DNA of 64,000 nt from Phenylobacterium zucineum HLK1 (GCF_000017265.1 NC_011144.1:2396001-2460000); one strand, 5' to 3'. Shown: positions 17,405 to 26,755, counted from the stretch's first letter. Notes: generated by a model not told the origin, from the sequence alone. Translations and numbers: made by a program.

Positions 17405-20302
17405 GTGACGCGCGAATGGCTGCTGGTCCTGCTGCTGGCCCTTCCGTTCGTCGCGAGCTTCGCGGCCGCGCTGCTCAAGCCCCATGCCAGGAACGTGGCC
17501 GCCGGCCTGGCGATCGGCGCCATGCTCGCCGGCCTCAGCCTCACCGTCGCGCTGTCGGGCGAGATCTCGGGCGGCGAAGCGGCGCGGTTCACGGTCGCCT
17601 GGGCGCCCAGCCTCGGCCTCGAGTTCAACCTGCGGGCCGACGGCTTCGGCTGGATCTTCCTGATGCTGATCTGCGGCGTCGGGCTGCTCGTCAGCATCTA
17701 CGCCCGCTACTACATGTCGGCGGCCGATCCGGTCCCGCGGTTCTATTCGCTGCTCCTGGCGTTCGCCGGGTCGATGATCGGCCTCGTCCTGTCGGCCAAC
17801 GTGATCCTCCTCGTCGTCTTCTGGGAGATGACGAGCCTGCTGTCGTTCCTCCTGATCGGCTACTGGCACCGCGGCGCCGCCGCCCGCGAGGGCGCGCGCA
17901 CCGCACTCATCGTCACCTCGGCCGGCGGGTTCTGCCTGCTGGCGGGCCTGCTGCTGCTTGCCCGCATCGCCGGCAGCCTCGACCTGGGCGTGATCCTGGC
18001 GCAGGGCGACGCGATCCGGGCCAGTCCCCTGTACGCGCCGGCGACGGTGCTGATCCTGCTGGGAGCCTTCACGAAGAGCGCCCAGTTCCCGTTCCACTTC
18101 TGGCTGCCCCAGGCCATGGCGGCGCCGACGCCCGTCTCGGCCTACCTGCACTCCGCGACGCTGGTGAAGGCCGGCGTGTTCCTGCTCGTGACGCTCTGGC
18201 CGGTGCTGTCGGGCACGGAAACCTGGTTCTGGATCGTCACCACGGCCGGGCTGACGACGCTGCTGCTCGGCGCCGTGCTGGCCACCTTCCAGAACGACCT
18301 CAAGGGCGTGCTCGCCTATTCCACGATCAGCCACCTCGGGCTGATCACCTTCCTGCTCGGCCTGGACAGCCCGCTCGCCTGCGTCGCGGCCATCTTCCAC
18401 ATCGTCAACCACGCGATCTTCAAGGCCTCGCTGTTCATGGCCGCCGGCGCGGTCGACCACGAGGCAGGCACACGGGACATGCGCCGGCTCGGCGGCCTCG
18501 TCCGCTGCATGCCGGTGACGACGGTTCTCGCGACGGTGTCGGCCGCCGCCATGGCCGGCGTGCCGCTGCTGAACGGCTTCCTGTCGAAGGAGATGTTCTT
18601 CGAGGAAACCCTGGCCGCGCGCCGCGCCCTGCCGACCCTCGTCGCGCTGGCGGCGAGCGTCTTCTCGGTCCTTTATTCGCTGAGGTTCGTCGGCGGCGTC
18701 TTCTTCGGCCCGGCGCCGGCGAATCCGGCGAGGCAGGCGCATGAGCCGCCCGCGTGGATGGTCGCGCCGATCGGCCTGCTGGCGCTGGCCTGCGTGGTGG
18801 TCGGCGCCCTGCCCGCCCTGACCGTCGGCCCGTTCCTTCGGCGCGCCGCCGAATCCGTCCTCGGCGACCAGGCCCCCGCATACAAGCTCGCGATCTGGCA
18901 CGGCCTCACGCCGGCGTTGGGCCTGAGCATGCTGGCGCTTGCGCTTGGGGTCGCGCTCTACCTGGTCTTCCGGCGGCGCCTGCTGTGGCCGCGCGACATC
19001 CGCCTCGGCCTGCCGAGCGGCAAGGCGCTGTTCGACCGCGGGCTGGACATCGTCGCCGACGTCGTCCCCGGCTGGATCGCCCGCCGGTTCCCCGCGGGAC
19101 GGCTGCAGCCGCAGCTGGTGTTCGTGCTGGCTTCGGCCCTGGCCCTGGCCCTCCTCGCCCTGACGACCGGCGGCCCCGTCCCGGCGTTCGGCCCCTCGGC
19201 CGTCGACCCCGCCTTCGCCGGCCTGTGGACGATCGGCGGCGCCTGCGCCATCGGCGCGGCCATGGCGGCGAAGTTCCACCGCCTCGCCGCCCTCGTGCTG
19301 CTCGCGGGAGCCGGCCTGATCTCGTGCATCTCCTTCGTCTGGCTGTCAGCGCCCGACCTTGCGACCACCCAGCTGCTGGTGGAGGTGGTGACCACCATCC
19401 TCATCCTGCTGGGCCTGCGCTGGCTGCCGCCGAGGATCCCCATGCCCGAGGCGCGCGGGCTGGCCACACGCCTGCGGCGCGCCCGCGACGGCGCCCTGGC
19501 GCTGGCCGCCGGCGCGGGCATGGCCGCCTTCTCCTATGCCGTGATGACCCATCCGATCGACGACTCGGTCTCGGCGTTCTTCCTCGGCCAGTCCTATGTC
19601 GCCGGCGGCGGGCGCAACGTGGTCAACGTGATCCTGGTCGACTTCCGGGCCTTCGACACCTTCGGCGAAGTGACCGTGCTGGCGATCGTGGCCCTGTCGG
19701 TCTTCGCCCTCCTGCGGCGGTTCCGACCGAGCCCCGAGAGCATCGCCACGCCCGTCCAGCGCGAAGGCCAGCAGGCCGCCGAGGCCATGAACGTCGAGGG
19801 CGCCCGCGCCCACGCCTTCATGGAGTACTTGCGGGTGCCGGGGCTGATCATCCAGCTGATGGTGCCGGTGATCCTCCTCTTCGCGGCGCACCTGTTCCTG
19901 CGGGGCCACGACCTGCCGGGCGGCGGCTTCTCGGCGGGCCTGACGGCGTCCGTCGCGCTGATCCTCCTCTACATGGCGGGCGGGGTGCGCTGGGTGGAGG
20001 CGCGCGTCCGGGTGCTGCCGCTGCGGTGGATCGCCAGCGGCCTGCTCCTGGCCCTCGTCACCGGCGCGGGGTCGCTGGTGCTGGGCTATCCGTTCCTGAC
20101 GTCCTACTTCACCTATCTCGACTGGGGTCCTCTCGGGCGGACGCCTGCGGCGACGGCCGTGCTGTTCGACCTCGGCGTGTTCGCCGTCGTCGTCGGGGCG
20201 ACGACCCTCATCCTCGTGTCGCTGGCCCACCAGTCCCTGCGCCGCGCGCGCCAGGGGGCCGCGGACCGGCGGCCCGAGTCCGAGCTCGGGAAGGCGCTCT
20301 GA
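17405..20302 (+). CDS. mrpA: Na+/H+ antiporter subunit A fused to subunit B (MrpA/MnhA)
   Basis: 965 residues, mostly membrane helices. The N-terminal 500 residues are a proton-translocating module like complex I NuoL/M, with FHFWLPQAMAAPTPVSAYLHSATLVKAGVFLL and the GVLAYSTISHLG stretch. The C-terminal 160 residues, FMEYLRVPGLIIQLMVPVILL...GHDLPGGGFSAGL, are the MrpB domain, so A and B are fused as in many alphaproteobacteria. The GTG at 17405 is preceded by GGAGGAG. It is the first gene of a seven-function operon that exports Na+ (and sometimes K+) in exchange for protons at the inner membrane. The stop overlaps the next start (TGATG). Confidence 0.95.
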   Translation: MTREWLLVLLLALPFVASFAAALLKPHARNVAAGLAIGAMLAGLSLTVALSGEISGGEAARFTVAWAPSLGLEFNLRADGFGWIFLMLICGVGLLVSIYARYYMSAADPVPRFYSLLLAFAGSMIGLVLSANVILLVVFWEMTSLLSFLLIGYWHRGAAAREGARTALIVTSAGGFCLLAGLLLLARIAGSLDLGVILAQGDAIRASPLYAPATVLILLGAFTKSAQFPFHFWLPQAMAAPTPVSAYLHSATLVKAGVFLLVTLWPVLSGTETWFWIVTTAGLTTLLLGAVLATFQNDLKGVLAYSTISHLGLITFLLGLDSPLACVAAIFHIVNHAIFKASLFMAAGAVDHEAGTRDMRRLGGLVRCMPVTTVLATVSAAAMAGVPLLNGFLSKEMFFEETLAARRALPTLVALAASVFSVLYSLRFVGGVFFGPAPANPARQAHEPPAWMVAPIGLLALACVVVGALPALTVGPFLRRAAESVLGDQAPAYKLAIWHGLTPALGLSMLALALGVALYLVFRRRLLWPRDIRLGLPSGKALFDRGLDIVADVVPGWIARRFPAGRLQPQLVFVLASALALALLALTTGGPVPAFGPSAVDPAFAGLWTIGGACAIGAAMAAKFHRLAALVLLAGAGLISCISFVWLSAPDLATTQLLVEVVTTILILLGLRWLPPRIPMPEARGLATRLRRARDGALALAAGAGMAAFSYAVMTHPIDDSVSAFFLGQSYVAGGGRNVVNVILVDFRAFDTFGEVTVLAIVALSVFALLRRFRPSPESIATPVQREGQQAAEAMNVEGARAHAFMEYLRVPGLIIQLMVPVILLFAAHLFLRGHDLPGGGFSAGLTASVALILLYMAGGVRWVEARVRVLPLRWIASGLLLALVTGAGSLVLGYPFLTSYFTYLDWGPLGRTPAATAVLFDLGVFAVVVGATTLILVSLAHQSLRRARQGAADRRPESELGKAL

Positions 20303-20634
20303 TGGAGATCGTGCTCTCCGCCGCGATCGGCGTCCTGACGGCCTCCGGGGTCTGGCTCCTGCTACGGCCGCGCACCTTCCAGGTGATCGTCGGCCTGACC
20401 CTGCTCTCCTACGCGGTGAACCTCTTCATCTTCTCGATCGGCGGCCTGCGGATCGGCGCCGAACCCATCCTGCGGCACAAGGCCGGGACCCTGGCCGAGT
20501 ACGCCGACCCCCTGCCCCAGGCGCTGGTGCTGACGGCGATCGTGATCAGCTTCGCCACCACCGCCCTGCTGCTCGTCGTGGTCCTCGCGGCGCGCGGCCT
20601 GACCGGCGCCGACCACGTCGACGGCAAGGACTGA
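20302..20634 (+). CDS. mrpC: Na+/H+ antiporter subunit C (MrpC)
   Basis: 110 residues with three hydrophobic helices, homologous to NuoK. Conserved segments are NLFIFSIGGL and the loop DPLPQALVLTAIVISFATTALLL. It starts at the ATG overlapping the mrpA stop. It forms part of the proton pathway beside MrpD. Confidence 0.95.
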   Translation: MEIVLSAAIGVLTASGVWLLLRPRTFQVIVGLTLLSYAVNLFIFSIGGLRIGAEPILRHKAGTLAEYADPLPQALVLTAIVISFATTALLLVVVLAARGLTGADHVDGKD

Positions 20635-20638
20635 CGCG

Positions 20639-22219
20639 GTGGCCGAGCACCTCCCCATCCTGCCGATCCTGCTGCCGCTGGCCTTCGGCGCGCTCCTGCT
20701 GCTGGCCGGCGGCCGCCGGCGGCGCCTGGAGGCCGCCCTCGCGCTGGGCGGGTCCCTGGCCACCCTTTTCGCGGCGCTCGCCCTGGCGGTCGCGGTGGAC
20801 GGCGCCGAGGGCTCGCTCTCGCTCACCTACCGACTGGGCGACTGGCCGGCGGCGGTGGCGATCGTGCTCGTGGCCGACCGGCTGGCCGCGCTCATGGTGC
20901 TGCTCGCCACCACCCTGGCGCTCGTCACGAGCGGCTTTGCCCTCGTCCGCTGGTCGCGCCTTGGCCCCTACTACAGCGCGCTCACCCAGTTCCTGCTCAT
21001 GGGGCTGAACGGCGCCTTCCTGACGGGCGACCTGTTCAACCTGTTCGTCTTCTTCGAGATCCTGCTCGCCGCCTCCTACGGCCTGCTGCTGCACGGATCA
21101 GGCGAGCGGCGGGTCGCGGCGGGGCTGCACTACATCGTGCTGAACCTCGCCGCCTCGCTGCTGTTCCTGATCGGCGTGAGCGCGATCTTCGGCGTCACCG
21201 GCACCCTCAACATGGCGCTCCTCGCCGAGCGCATCCCCGAGGCTTCGGACGGGGCGCGGGGCCTGCTCCATGCGGGGGCGGCGATCCTGACGGTGGCCTT
21301 CCTGGTCAAGGCGGCGGCCTGGCCGCTGGGGTTCTGGCTGCCCCGGGCCTACGACGCCGCCGTTCCGCCCGCCGCCGCCATGTTCGCGATCATGACGAAG
21401 GTCGGGATCTACGCCGTGCTGCGCTTCGGGCTGCTGCTGTTCGGCGACGAGGCGGGCGCCTCCGCGGGCTTCGGGCGCGACTGGATCTTCGCCATCGGCG
21501 GGGCGACGCTCGCGGTCGGCGTGGTGGGGATGCTGGCGGTGCGCGACCTCGGCCGCATGGTCGGTTACAGCCTGCTCGTCTCGGTCGGCACGCTCCTGGG
21601 CGTCGTCGCCTTCGCAGACGCGCAGGCGCTCGCCGGGGCGCTGCTCTATCTGGTGATCTCGACGCTGGGCGCGGCGGCGTTCTTCCTGCTGAACGGGCTG
21701 ATCGGGCCCGACGAATTCGAGGACGCGCCGACGCTGGAGGCCTACGACCCCGAGGACGATGGCCTGTCCGGGGATGAGGACGAGCGGCCGATCCTGATTT
21801 CCGCCCCGATCGGCGTCCTGAGCGGCGGGTTCCTCGTGTGCACCCTCATCGTCGCCGGGATACCGCCCCTGCCCGGCTTCCTGGCCAAGGTCGCGATGCT
21901 TGCGCCGCTGCTGCAGGGCCCCGCCGGACCGCTTCCAGGCGCCGCGCCGGTCATGGCGGCGATCATCATCGGCTCGAGCCTCTTCGCGCTGATCGCCCTG
22001 GCCCGCGCCGGCATCCAGATCTGGTGGGCCGAGCCGGACCGGATCCCGCCGGCGATCCGCCTCGGCGAGGCGGCCCCGCTGGGGCTGCTGCTGGTTGCCC
22101 TCCTTGCGCTCACGTTCGTCGTGGAGGCCCCGATGGGCTTCATGCAGCGCACCGCGGCCCAACTCCTGGCTCCCGACCGGTACATGGGCGCCGTCCTCGA
22201 CCGGGAGGGCGGGTCGTGA
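20639..22219 (+). CDS. mrpD: Na+/H+ antiporter subunit D (MrpD)
   Basis: 526 residues, about fourteen helices, homologous to NuoM/N. Seen: GLNGAFLTGDLFNLFVFFEILLAASYGLLLHG and the helix KAAAWPLGFWLPRAYDAAVPPAAAMFAIMTKVGIYAVLR, whose Lys residues carry protons in this family. It starts at a GTG four bases after the mrpC stop. Its stop overlaps the GTG of mrpE. Confidence 0.95.
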   Translation: MAEHLPILPILLPLAFGALLLLAGGRRRRLEAALALGGSLATLFAALALAVAVDGAEGSLSLTYRLGDWPAAVAIVLVADRLAALMVLLATTLALVTSGFALVRWSRLGPYYSALTQFLLMGLNGAFLTGDLFNLFVFFEILLAASYGLLLHGSGERRVAAGLHYIVLNLAASLLFLIGVSAIFGVTGTLNMALLAERIPEASDGARGLLHAGAAILTVAFLVKAAAWPLGFWLPRAYDAAVPPAAAMFAIMTKVGIYAVLRFGLLLFGDEAGASAGFGRDWIFAIGGATLAVGVVGMLAVRDLGRMVGYSLLVSVGTLLGVVAFADAQALAGALLYLVISTLGAAAFFLLNGLIGPDEFEDAPTLEAYDPEDDGLSGDEDERPILISAPIGVLSGGFLVCTLIVAGIPPLPGFLAKVAMLAPLLQGPAGPLPGAAPVMAAIIIGSSLFALIALARAGIQIWWAEPDRIPPAIRLGEAAPLGLLLVALLALTFVVEAPMGFMQRTAAQLLAPDRYMGAVLDREGGS

Positions 22220-22704
22220 GGCGGCTGCTCCCCTATCCGACCATGAGCCTCTTCCTGATGGGGACCTGGCTGGTCCTCAACCAGAGCCTCGCGGCGGGCC
22301 ATCTGCTGATCGGCGCGCTCCTCGGGCTTTCGCTCGGGGCGGCCTTCGGCAGGCTGCAGCCGCCGCCGCTTCGCATCCGCAACCGCCGAAGACTCCTGCG
22401 CCTGGCGGTCGTGGTCTTCGGCGACGTGATCCGCTCCAACATCGCCCTGCTTCGGATCCTCGTCTCGGGCCGCATGCGCACGGTGCGCTCGGGGTTCGTC
22501 ACCATCCCGCTCGGCCTCACCGATCCCTACGGCCTGGCCGTGCTCGCCTGCATCATCACCGCCACGCCCGGCACCATCTGGATGAGCTACAAGGCCCGCG
22601 AGGGCCTGCTGCTGATCCACGTCTTCGACCTGATCGACGAGGACGAGTGGATCCGCACGATCACCCAGCGCTACGAAGCGCCCCTGAGGGAGATATTCGA
22701 ATGA
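22216..22704 (+). CDS. mrpE: Na+/H+ antiporter subunit E (MrpE)
   Basis: 162 residues. Two N-terminal hydrophobic helices are followed by a cytoplasmic domain with TPGTIWMSYKAREGLLLIHVFD, typical of MrpE. It begins with a GTG overlapping the mrpD stop (GTGA) and ends overlapping the ATG of mrpF. Confidence 0.93.
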   Translation: MRRLLPYPTMSLFLMGTWLVLNQSLAAGHLLIGALLGLSLGAAFGRLQPPPLRIRNRRRLLRLAVVVFGDVIRSNIALLRILVSGRMRTVRSGFVTIPLGLTDPYGLAVLACIITATPGTIWMSYKAREGLLLIHVFDLIDEDEWIRTITQRYEAPLREIFE

Positions 22705-22982
22705 GCGCCGCCCTGCTGACGGCCGCCGTCACGCTCGCCCAGCTCATGCTCGTGGTCGCCATGGGCCTCTACATTTTCCGGATGGTGCGCGGCCCGCGCG
22801 CCCAGGACCGGGTGATCGCACTCGACGCCTTCTATGTCTGCGGCATGCTGCTCCTCGTCACGCTCGGCATGCGCACGAGCAGCACGCTCTACTTCGAGGC
22901 CAGCGTGATCATCGCGCTGCTGGGCTTCGCCAGCACCGTGGCGATGGCCAAGTTCCTGATGCGCGGCGAGGTGGTCGAATGA
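22701..22982 (+). CDS. mrpF: Na+/H+ antiporter subunit F (MrpF)
   Basis: 93 residues with three membrane helices. The conserved segment VRGPRAQDRVIALD identifies MrpF. ATGA overlaps on both sides show tight translational coupling. Confidence 0.94.
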   Translation: MSAALLTAAVTLAQLMLVVAMGLYIFRMVRGPRAQDRVIALDAFYVCGMLLLVTLGMRTSSTLYFEASVIIALLGFASTVAMAKFLMRGEVVE

Positions 22983-23338
22983 ACGGGGCGGCGAGCATCC
23001 CCCTGCCCGTGGCGGCGCTGATCGGCGTCTGTCTCGTGGCGGGGGCCTTCCTGGCCCTGATGGGCGCCATCGGCCTCGTGCGCCTGCAGTCCTTCTACGA
23101 GCGCGTGCACGCCCCCACGCTGGGATCCAGCCTCGGCATGATGCTGATCCTGACCAGCTCGGTCCTCTACTTCTCGACGATCCGCGGGGAGCTCGTCCTG
23201 CACGAAATCCTGATCGCCGTCTTCCTCACCCTGACCACCCCGATCAGCCTCATGCTGATCGTCCGGGCCGCCCTCGCCCGCGACCGGCGCGAAGGCGCGC
23301 CGGGGGTGCCGCCGCTGGAACCCGAAGACGCGAGTTGA
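22979..23338 (+). CDS. mrpG: Na+/H+ antiporter subunit G (MrpG)
   Basis: 119 residues, three helices. The conserved FLALMGAIGLVRLQSFYERVHAPT is the MrpG/PhaG signature. It is the last gene of the operon, completing an A(B)-C-D-E-F-G order that should give a functional antiporter. Confidence 0.94.
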   Translation: MNGAASIPLPVAALIGVCLVAGAFLALMGAIGLVRLQSFYERVHAPTLGSSLGMMLILTSSVLYFSTIRGELVLHEILIAVFLTLTTPISLMLIVRAALARDRREGAPGVPPLEPEDAS

Positions 23339-23371
23339 CCCCGGCGGTCCGGATTGAGAGCCCATGCGCCT

Positions 23372-23400
23372 TCAAGTAGTTTTGAAGCAAGATTACTTGA
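23372..23400. repeat. Short inverted repeat upstream of a small protein gene
   Basis: TCAAGTA (23372-23378) and TACTTGA (23394-23400) form a perfect 7-bp inverted repeat with a 15-bp spacer, about 70 bp before the next start. The stretch is notably AT-rich for this genome. It may be an operator or a weak terminator of the mrp operon. Confidence 0.35.
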
Positions 23401-23470
23401 GCGCTTTCGATTTGTTGTTGTTGAAAACGCCTCACCGCCTCCCGATGTATTCGGGCATAAGGAGGCAAAG

Positions 23471-23656
23471 ATGCAATTCGCCAGCAACCAGAACACTCAT
23501 GGCCGCCGATCGGGCCGCGCCACACGTGGCGCGCCGGGTCTTGACGTGGCAGCGCACGCCATGCGCGCCCAGGCCCGCCAGGAGCAGCTGCTGGACGAGG
23601 CCCTCGAGGAAACCTTCCCTGCGTCCGACCCCGTGGCCGTCATGCGCCTGACGTAG
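23471..23656 (+). CDS. Small conserved protein with ALEETFPASDP motif
   Basis: 61 residues. The C-terminal half, LLDEALEETFPASDPVAVM, matches a short motif widespread in small uncharacterised proteobacterial proteins, often near stress genes. The ATG at 23471 is preceded by AAGGAGG. There is no membrane segment. Function is unknown; it lies between the antiporter operon and the MscS gene. Confidence 0.7.
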   Translation: MQFASNQNTHGRRSGRATRGAPGLDVAAHAMRAQARQEQLLDEALEETFPASDPVAVMRLT

Positions 23657-23657
23657 G

Positions 23658-24839
23658 CTAGCGGCGAGCGCCGTCGTCCGGCGCGGGCGCAGGCGCCACG
23701 GCGAACCCGCCTTCCGGGTACGGCAGGATCATCCGGCCGTCGGGCGCGGCGGTGAAGGTGGTCTGGGTGGGATAGGCGAATTCCAGGCCTTCGGCGTTGA
23801 ACCGGCGCAGTATGGCGAGCCCGATGCGGTGGCGGATGGCGTAGATCTCCTCCCAGTCGGGTCGGTAGACGTCGAACTCCACCTCGAAATCCAACGAGCT
23901 CGCGCCGAAGCCCACGAAACCCGAGCGGACGAAGCTGGCCCCTTCCGCCTCGACGATCCCGCGCAGGACGTCGGGGATGCGCGCCGCCAGGTCCGGGTCG
24001 GTCTGGTAGATCACCCCGATGGCGAACTTCAGACGCCGGTGATCGAGCGTCTGGTAGCTGGTGATCTCCTTCTGCAGGAGATTGGCGTTGGAGATGATCT
24101 TGCGCTCGCCGCTGATGGCGCGCAGGCGCGTGCTCTTCAGGCCGATCTTCTCCACCGTGGCCGTGGTGGTGTCGTAGTTGATCGTCTCGCCCATCCGGAA
24201 CGGCTTGTCGAAGATGATCGAGAGCGCCGCGAACAGATCGGAGAAGATGCCCTGGGCGGCGAGGCCGATGGCGATGCCGCCGATGCCCAGGCCGGCGACG
24301 AGGGCGGTGACGTTCACGCCTACGTTGTCCAGCACGACGATCACGGCCACCGCGAAGATGGCCACGGTCACCAGCAGGCGGATGATGCCCATGGCGTTGG
24401 CGAGCGTCTCCCCCTGCCCCTCCTCGGCCGTGCGGCGCTCGATGAGGCCGAGCACCACCTCGCGAAGCCAGACGGCGGCCTGGAACGCGGCGACGATGGT
24501 GAAGAGGAAGTCGATCGTCCGGGCGAGCGGCGCCGGCGGGTCGGCGTAGCCGCCGACCAGCTTGGCCGCGGCGAGCATCAGGAAAAGCTGGGTGGTGCGG
24601 CTGGCGGCCCGCCCCACCAGAGCGCGGAAGCCGAGCGGCGCGCCGGGCTTGTCCTTCAGGCGCGCGAAGACGCTGCGGGCCAGGCTGAGGCCCAGGTAGA
24701 CGACGAGGCCCGCCGCGAGCGCGATGACGATCTCGGTCCCGTTGGCCTGCACCCAGGTCTGCAGGTCGCGCCAGACCTGGTCGGGGGCGACCTGGACCTT
24801 CGGCGCGGTGAAGACGGCGGGCTTCTCGCTGCTCTGCAT
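23658..24839 (-). CDS. Small-conductance mechanosensitive channel (MscS family)
   Basis: 393 residues. After several N-terminal helices comes the pore-lining helix TALVAGLGIGGIAIGLAAQGIFSDLFAALSIIFDKPFRMGETI, rich in Gly/Ala as in TM3 of MscS, followed by the beta domain and a C-terminal alpha/beta vestibule. It releases solutes on hypo-osmotic shock. Its size exceeds E. coli MscS because of extra N-terminal helices. It ends one base from the convergent small protein gene. Confidence 0.92.
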   Translation of the reverse strand: MQSSEKPAVFTAPKVQVAPDQVWRDLQTWVQANGTEIVIALAAGLVVYLGLSLARSVFARLKDKPGAPLGFRALVGRAASRTTQLFLMLAAAKLVGGYADPPAPLARTIDFLFTIVAAFQAAVWLREVVLGLIERRTAEEGQGETLANAMGIIRLLVTVAIFAVAVIVVLDNVGVNVTALVAGLGIGGIAIGLAAQGIFSDLFAALSIIFDKPFRMGETINYDTTTATVEKIGLKSTRLRAISGERKIISNANLLQKEITSYQTLDHRRLKFAIGVIYQTDPDLAARIPDVLRGIVEAEGASFVRSGFVGFGASSLDFEVEFDVYRPDWEEIYAIRHRIGLAILRRFNAEGLEFAYPTQTTFTAAPDGRMILPYPEGGFAVAPAPAPDDGARR

Positions 24840-24901
24840 GCCCCTTCCGTAATCGGGCGGAGGGGGCCTGAACAGGGGTCAGGACGCGCCGGCCGACCGG
24901 G

Positions 24902-25405
24902 TCAGGCCCGCGCGGGCTCGCCCGTCTCGCCGTAGCGCCCGCGCTCGCCCTGCACCGGCGGCGGGTGCACATCGAGCGCAGCGTTGCGCCAGGCCTCGCG
25001 GATGTCGCCGGGCAGCGCCTCCTGGACCTTGCGCACCTGTCCCTCGGGCAGGTGGCGCGAGAGGGCGCGGAAGACGGAGAGGATCGCGTCCTTGGGATCC
25101 ACCGGCCGGGTGTCCGTGAGCCACTCGGAGACCTCGGCCGTGAATTCGTCGAAGTCGCGGCAGTCGCTGGGTTGCCGGGCCGGCTGGTACTGATCGTAGA
25201 AGACGCCGCGGATCAGGAGCGGCAGTTCGGCCGACAGGTGCGCGCACACCTCCACCGGAAGCCGGTCGCGCAGCTTGTGCAGCACGGTCGACAGCACCTT
25301 CCAGGCGACCTGCCGGTCGGGCCCGATCTCGGCCGTGATCTCGTTCAGCCAGATGTGCGTGGTCTGCAGGGTCTTGTCGAAGACCTCCAAGCCGTTGGTG
25401 CTCAT
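24902..25405 (-). CDS. DUF2267 family protein
   Basis: 167 residues. The family pattern is visible: LQTTHIWLNEITAEIG, the AWKVLSTVLHKLRDRLPVEVCAHLSAELPLLIRGVFYDQY segment and the closing ALPGDIREAW. DUF2267 proteins resemble regulators that sense by a helical bundle and are often part of general-stress regulons, but the biochemical role is not established. It has its own start at 25405, divergent from the copper-binding protein gene. Confidence 0.85.
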   Translation of the reverse strand: MSTNGLEVFDKTLQTTHIWLNEITAEIGPDRQVAWKVLSTVLHKLRDRLPVEVCAHLSAELPLLIRGVFYDQYQPARQPSDCRDFDEFTAEVSEWLTDTRPVDPKDAILSVFRALSRHLPEGQVRKVQEALPGDIREAWRNAALDVHPPPVQGERGRYGETGEPARA

Positions 25406-25484
25406 TGAGCCCTCCTTGGTGAGATCTCCCCCACCGGCAGTCTCTCACGGAACGGTGTTCCGGTCCCGGCCAAATGTGGTCGTG

Positions 25485-25509
25485 GGAACATCGGAGAGCG
25501 CCCAGGGTT
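25485..25509 (+). promoter_or_regulatory. EcfG-like general-stress promoter candidate
   Basis: GGAAC at 25485-25489, a 16-bp spacer, then GGTT at 25506-25509. This matches the alphaproteobacterial EcfG pattern (GGAAC, 16-17 bp, GTT). It lies 35 bp upstream of the Cys-rich protein start. A second GGAAC/GTTCC palindrome sits at 25449-25460. Confidence 0.4.
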
Positions 25510-25543
25510 GGGTTCGCAATCCCCTCAGCCCAAGGAGCCTGCC

Positions 25544-25957
25544 ATGCACGCCATGCAGATGATTTCCACGCATCCGCACGTCCGCGGGAACACCAACGAC
25601 GCCCTCATCCGCTGCATCGAGGACTGCTACGACTGCGCCCAGACCTGCTCGTCCTGCGCCGACGCCTGCCTGGGCGAGGACATGGTCAAGGACCTCGCGC
25701 AATGCGTGCGCACGTGCCTCGACTGCGCCGACGTCTGCTACACCACCGGGGTGCTGGCGACGCGCCGGACCGGGTCGAACGAGGCGCTGATCGCCTCGAT
25801 GCTCGAGACCTGCGAGGCGGCCTGCCGCATCTGCGCGCAGGAGTGCGAGCGCCATGCCGACATGCACGAACACTGCCGCATCTGCGCCGAGGCCTGCCGC
25901 CGCTGCGAGCGCGCCTGCCAGGAAGCCCGGGCCACCTTCGGCCAGACGGTGCAGTAG
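25544..25957 (+). CDS. Cys-rich four-helix-bundle copper-binding protein (DUF326/Csp-like)
   Basis: 137 residues with many Cys in repeated CxxxCxxC spacing: CIEDCYDCAQTCSSCADAC, CVRTCLDCADVC and CRICAEACRRCERAC. This is the Csp family, whose four-helix bundle is lined by Cys and stores Cu(I). There is no signal peptide or Tat motif, so it would be cytosolic (Csp3-like). A perfect AAGGAG ribosome site precedes the ATG. It is convergent with the glycoside-oxidation genes and may be under general-stress control. Confidence 0.88.
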   Translation: MHAMQMISTHPHVRGNTNDALIRCIEDCYDCAQTCSSCADACLGEDMVKDLAQCVRTCLDCADVCYTTGVLATRRTGSNEALIASMLETCEAACRICAQECERHADMHEHCRICAEACRRCERACQEARATFGQTVQ

Positions 25958-25981
25958 ACGGGCGCGGAGGGGCGGCGCCTC

Positions 25982-26755
25982 TCAGGGCAGCTCCAGCACC
26001 TCGATGCGGCGGAACTCGATGGGGTGCCCCTCCCCCTGCAGCGAGATGTAGCCGCTCTCGAGCGGCGCGGCCTCCGCCGGGAAGGCCGACGGGTCGGCGC
26101 CGAGCTGGGCGTACTCGGCCGGCGCCAGGCGAACGTCGGTGTATTCCATGACGACCTCGCCGTTGATCCTGTGGCGGACGAGACGGCCGCCCCGCACCTC
26201 GGCCTCGAAGCGGACCCACTCGCCCTCGGGATAGGTCGGCGAGGCCGAGCTGAGGCAGTGCTCCCGGCGCGGCGCCCCGGCGATGGAGATCGTCACCCCC
26301 GGCGTGCAGACGTTGCCGGTCGGCCGGGTCTCGCCCGGCGCGCCGCCCAGGAGCTGGGCCTCCACCGAGACCGGGAAGCTCTGGTCGAGGCTCATGGTCT
26401 CGGGCGCCTGGCCGTGCAGCATCACGCCGCTGTTGCGCACCGCCCAGGCCGGGGCGCCCGGCGTCTGCGGTCCCACGAAGCGGTACTCGAAGCGCAGCCG
26501 GTAGGACGACAGCGGCGTGCGGTAGATCAGGTGGGCGAACTCGTCCTTGAACACCTCGTACCTGTCGTACGAGACCCGCAGCACGCCGTCGTCGACCCGG
26601 AAGGTGTCGCGCCAGTTCTCGCCCAGCGGGCGATGGTTCACCTTGGGGATCCAGCCCGACAGGTCGCGGCCGTTGAAGATCGGCCGCCAGTCCTCCGCCG
26701 CCGCGGCGGGCGCGGCGGCGGCGAGGGCCATGGCCAGCAGGCCAGCGCGGATCAC
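25982..26755 (-). CDS. DUF1080 protein, 3-keto-disaccharide hydrolase-like (1)
   Basis: 257 residues with a signal peptide (AMALAAAAPAAAAE). The DUF1080 jelly-roll core begins WRPIFNGRDLSGWIPK and continues with RNSGVMLHG and VEAQLLGG. Family members hydrolyse 3-keto-glycosides or bind sugars in the periplasm. The GTG start overlaps the stop of the small oxidoreductase subunit gene by four bases. It is the last gene of an operon with a GMC oxidoreductase, which would produce its 3-keto substrate. Confidence 0.85.
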   Translation of the reverse strand: MIRAGLLAMALAAAAPAAAAEDWRPIFNGRDLSGWIPKVNHRPLGENWRDTFRVDDGVLRVSYDRYEVFKDEFAHLIYRTPLSSYRLRFEYRFVGPQTPGAPAWAVRNSGVMLHGQAPETMSLDQSFPVSVEAQLLGGAPGETRPTGNVCTPGVTISIAGAPRREHCLSSASPTYPEGEWVRFEAEVRGGRLVRHRINGEVVMEYTDVRLAPAEYAQLGADPSAFPAEAAPLESGYISLQGEGHPIEFRRIEVLELP

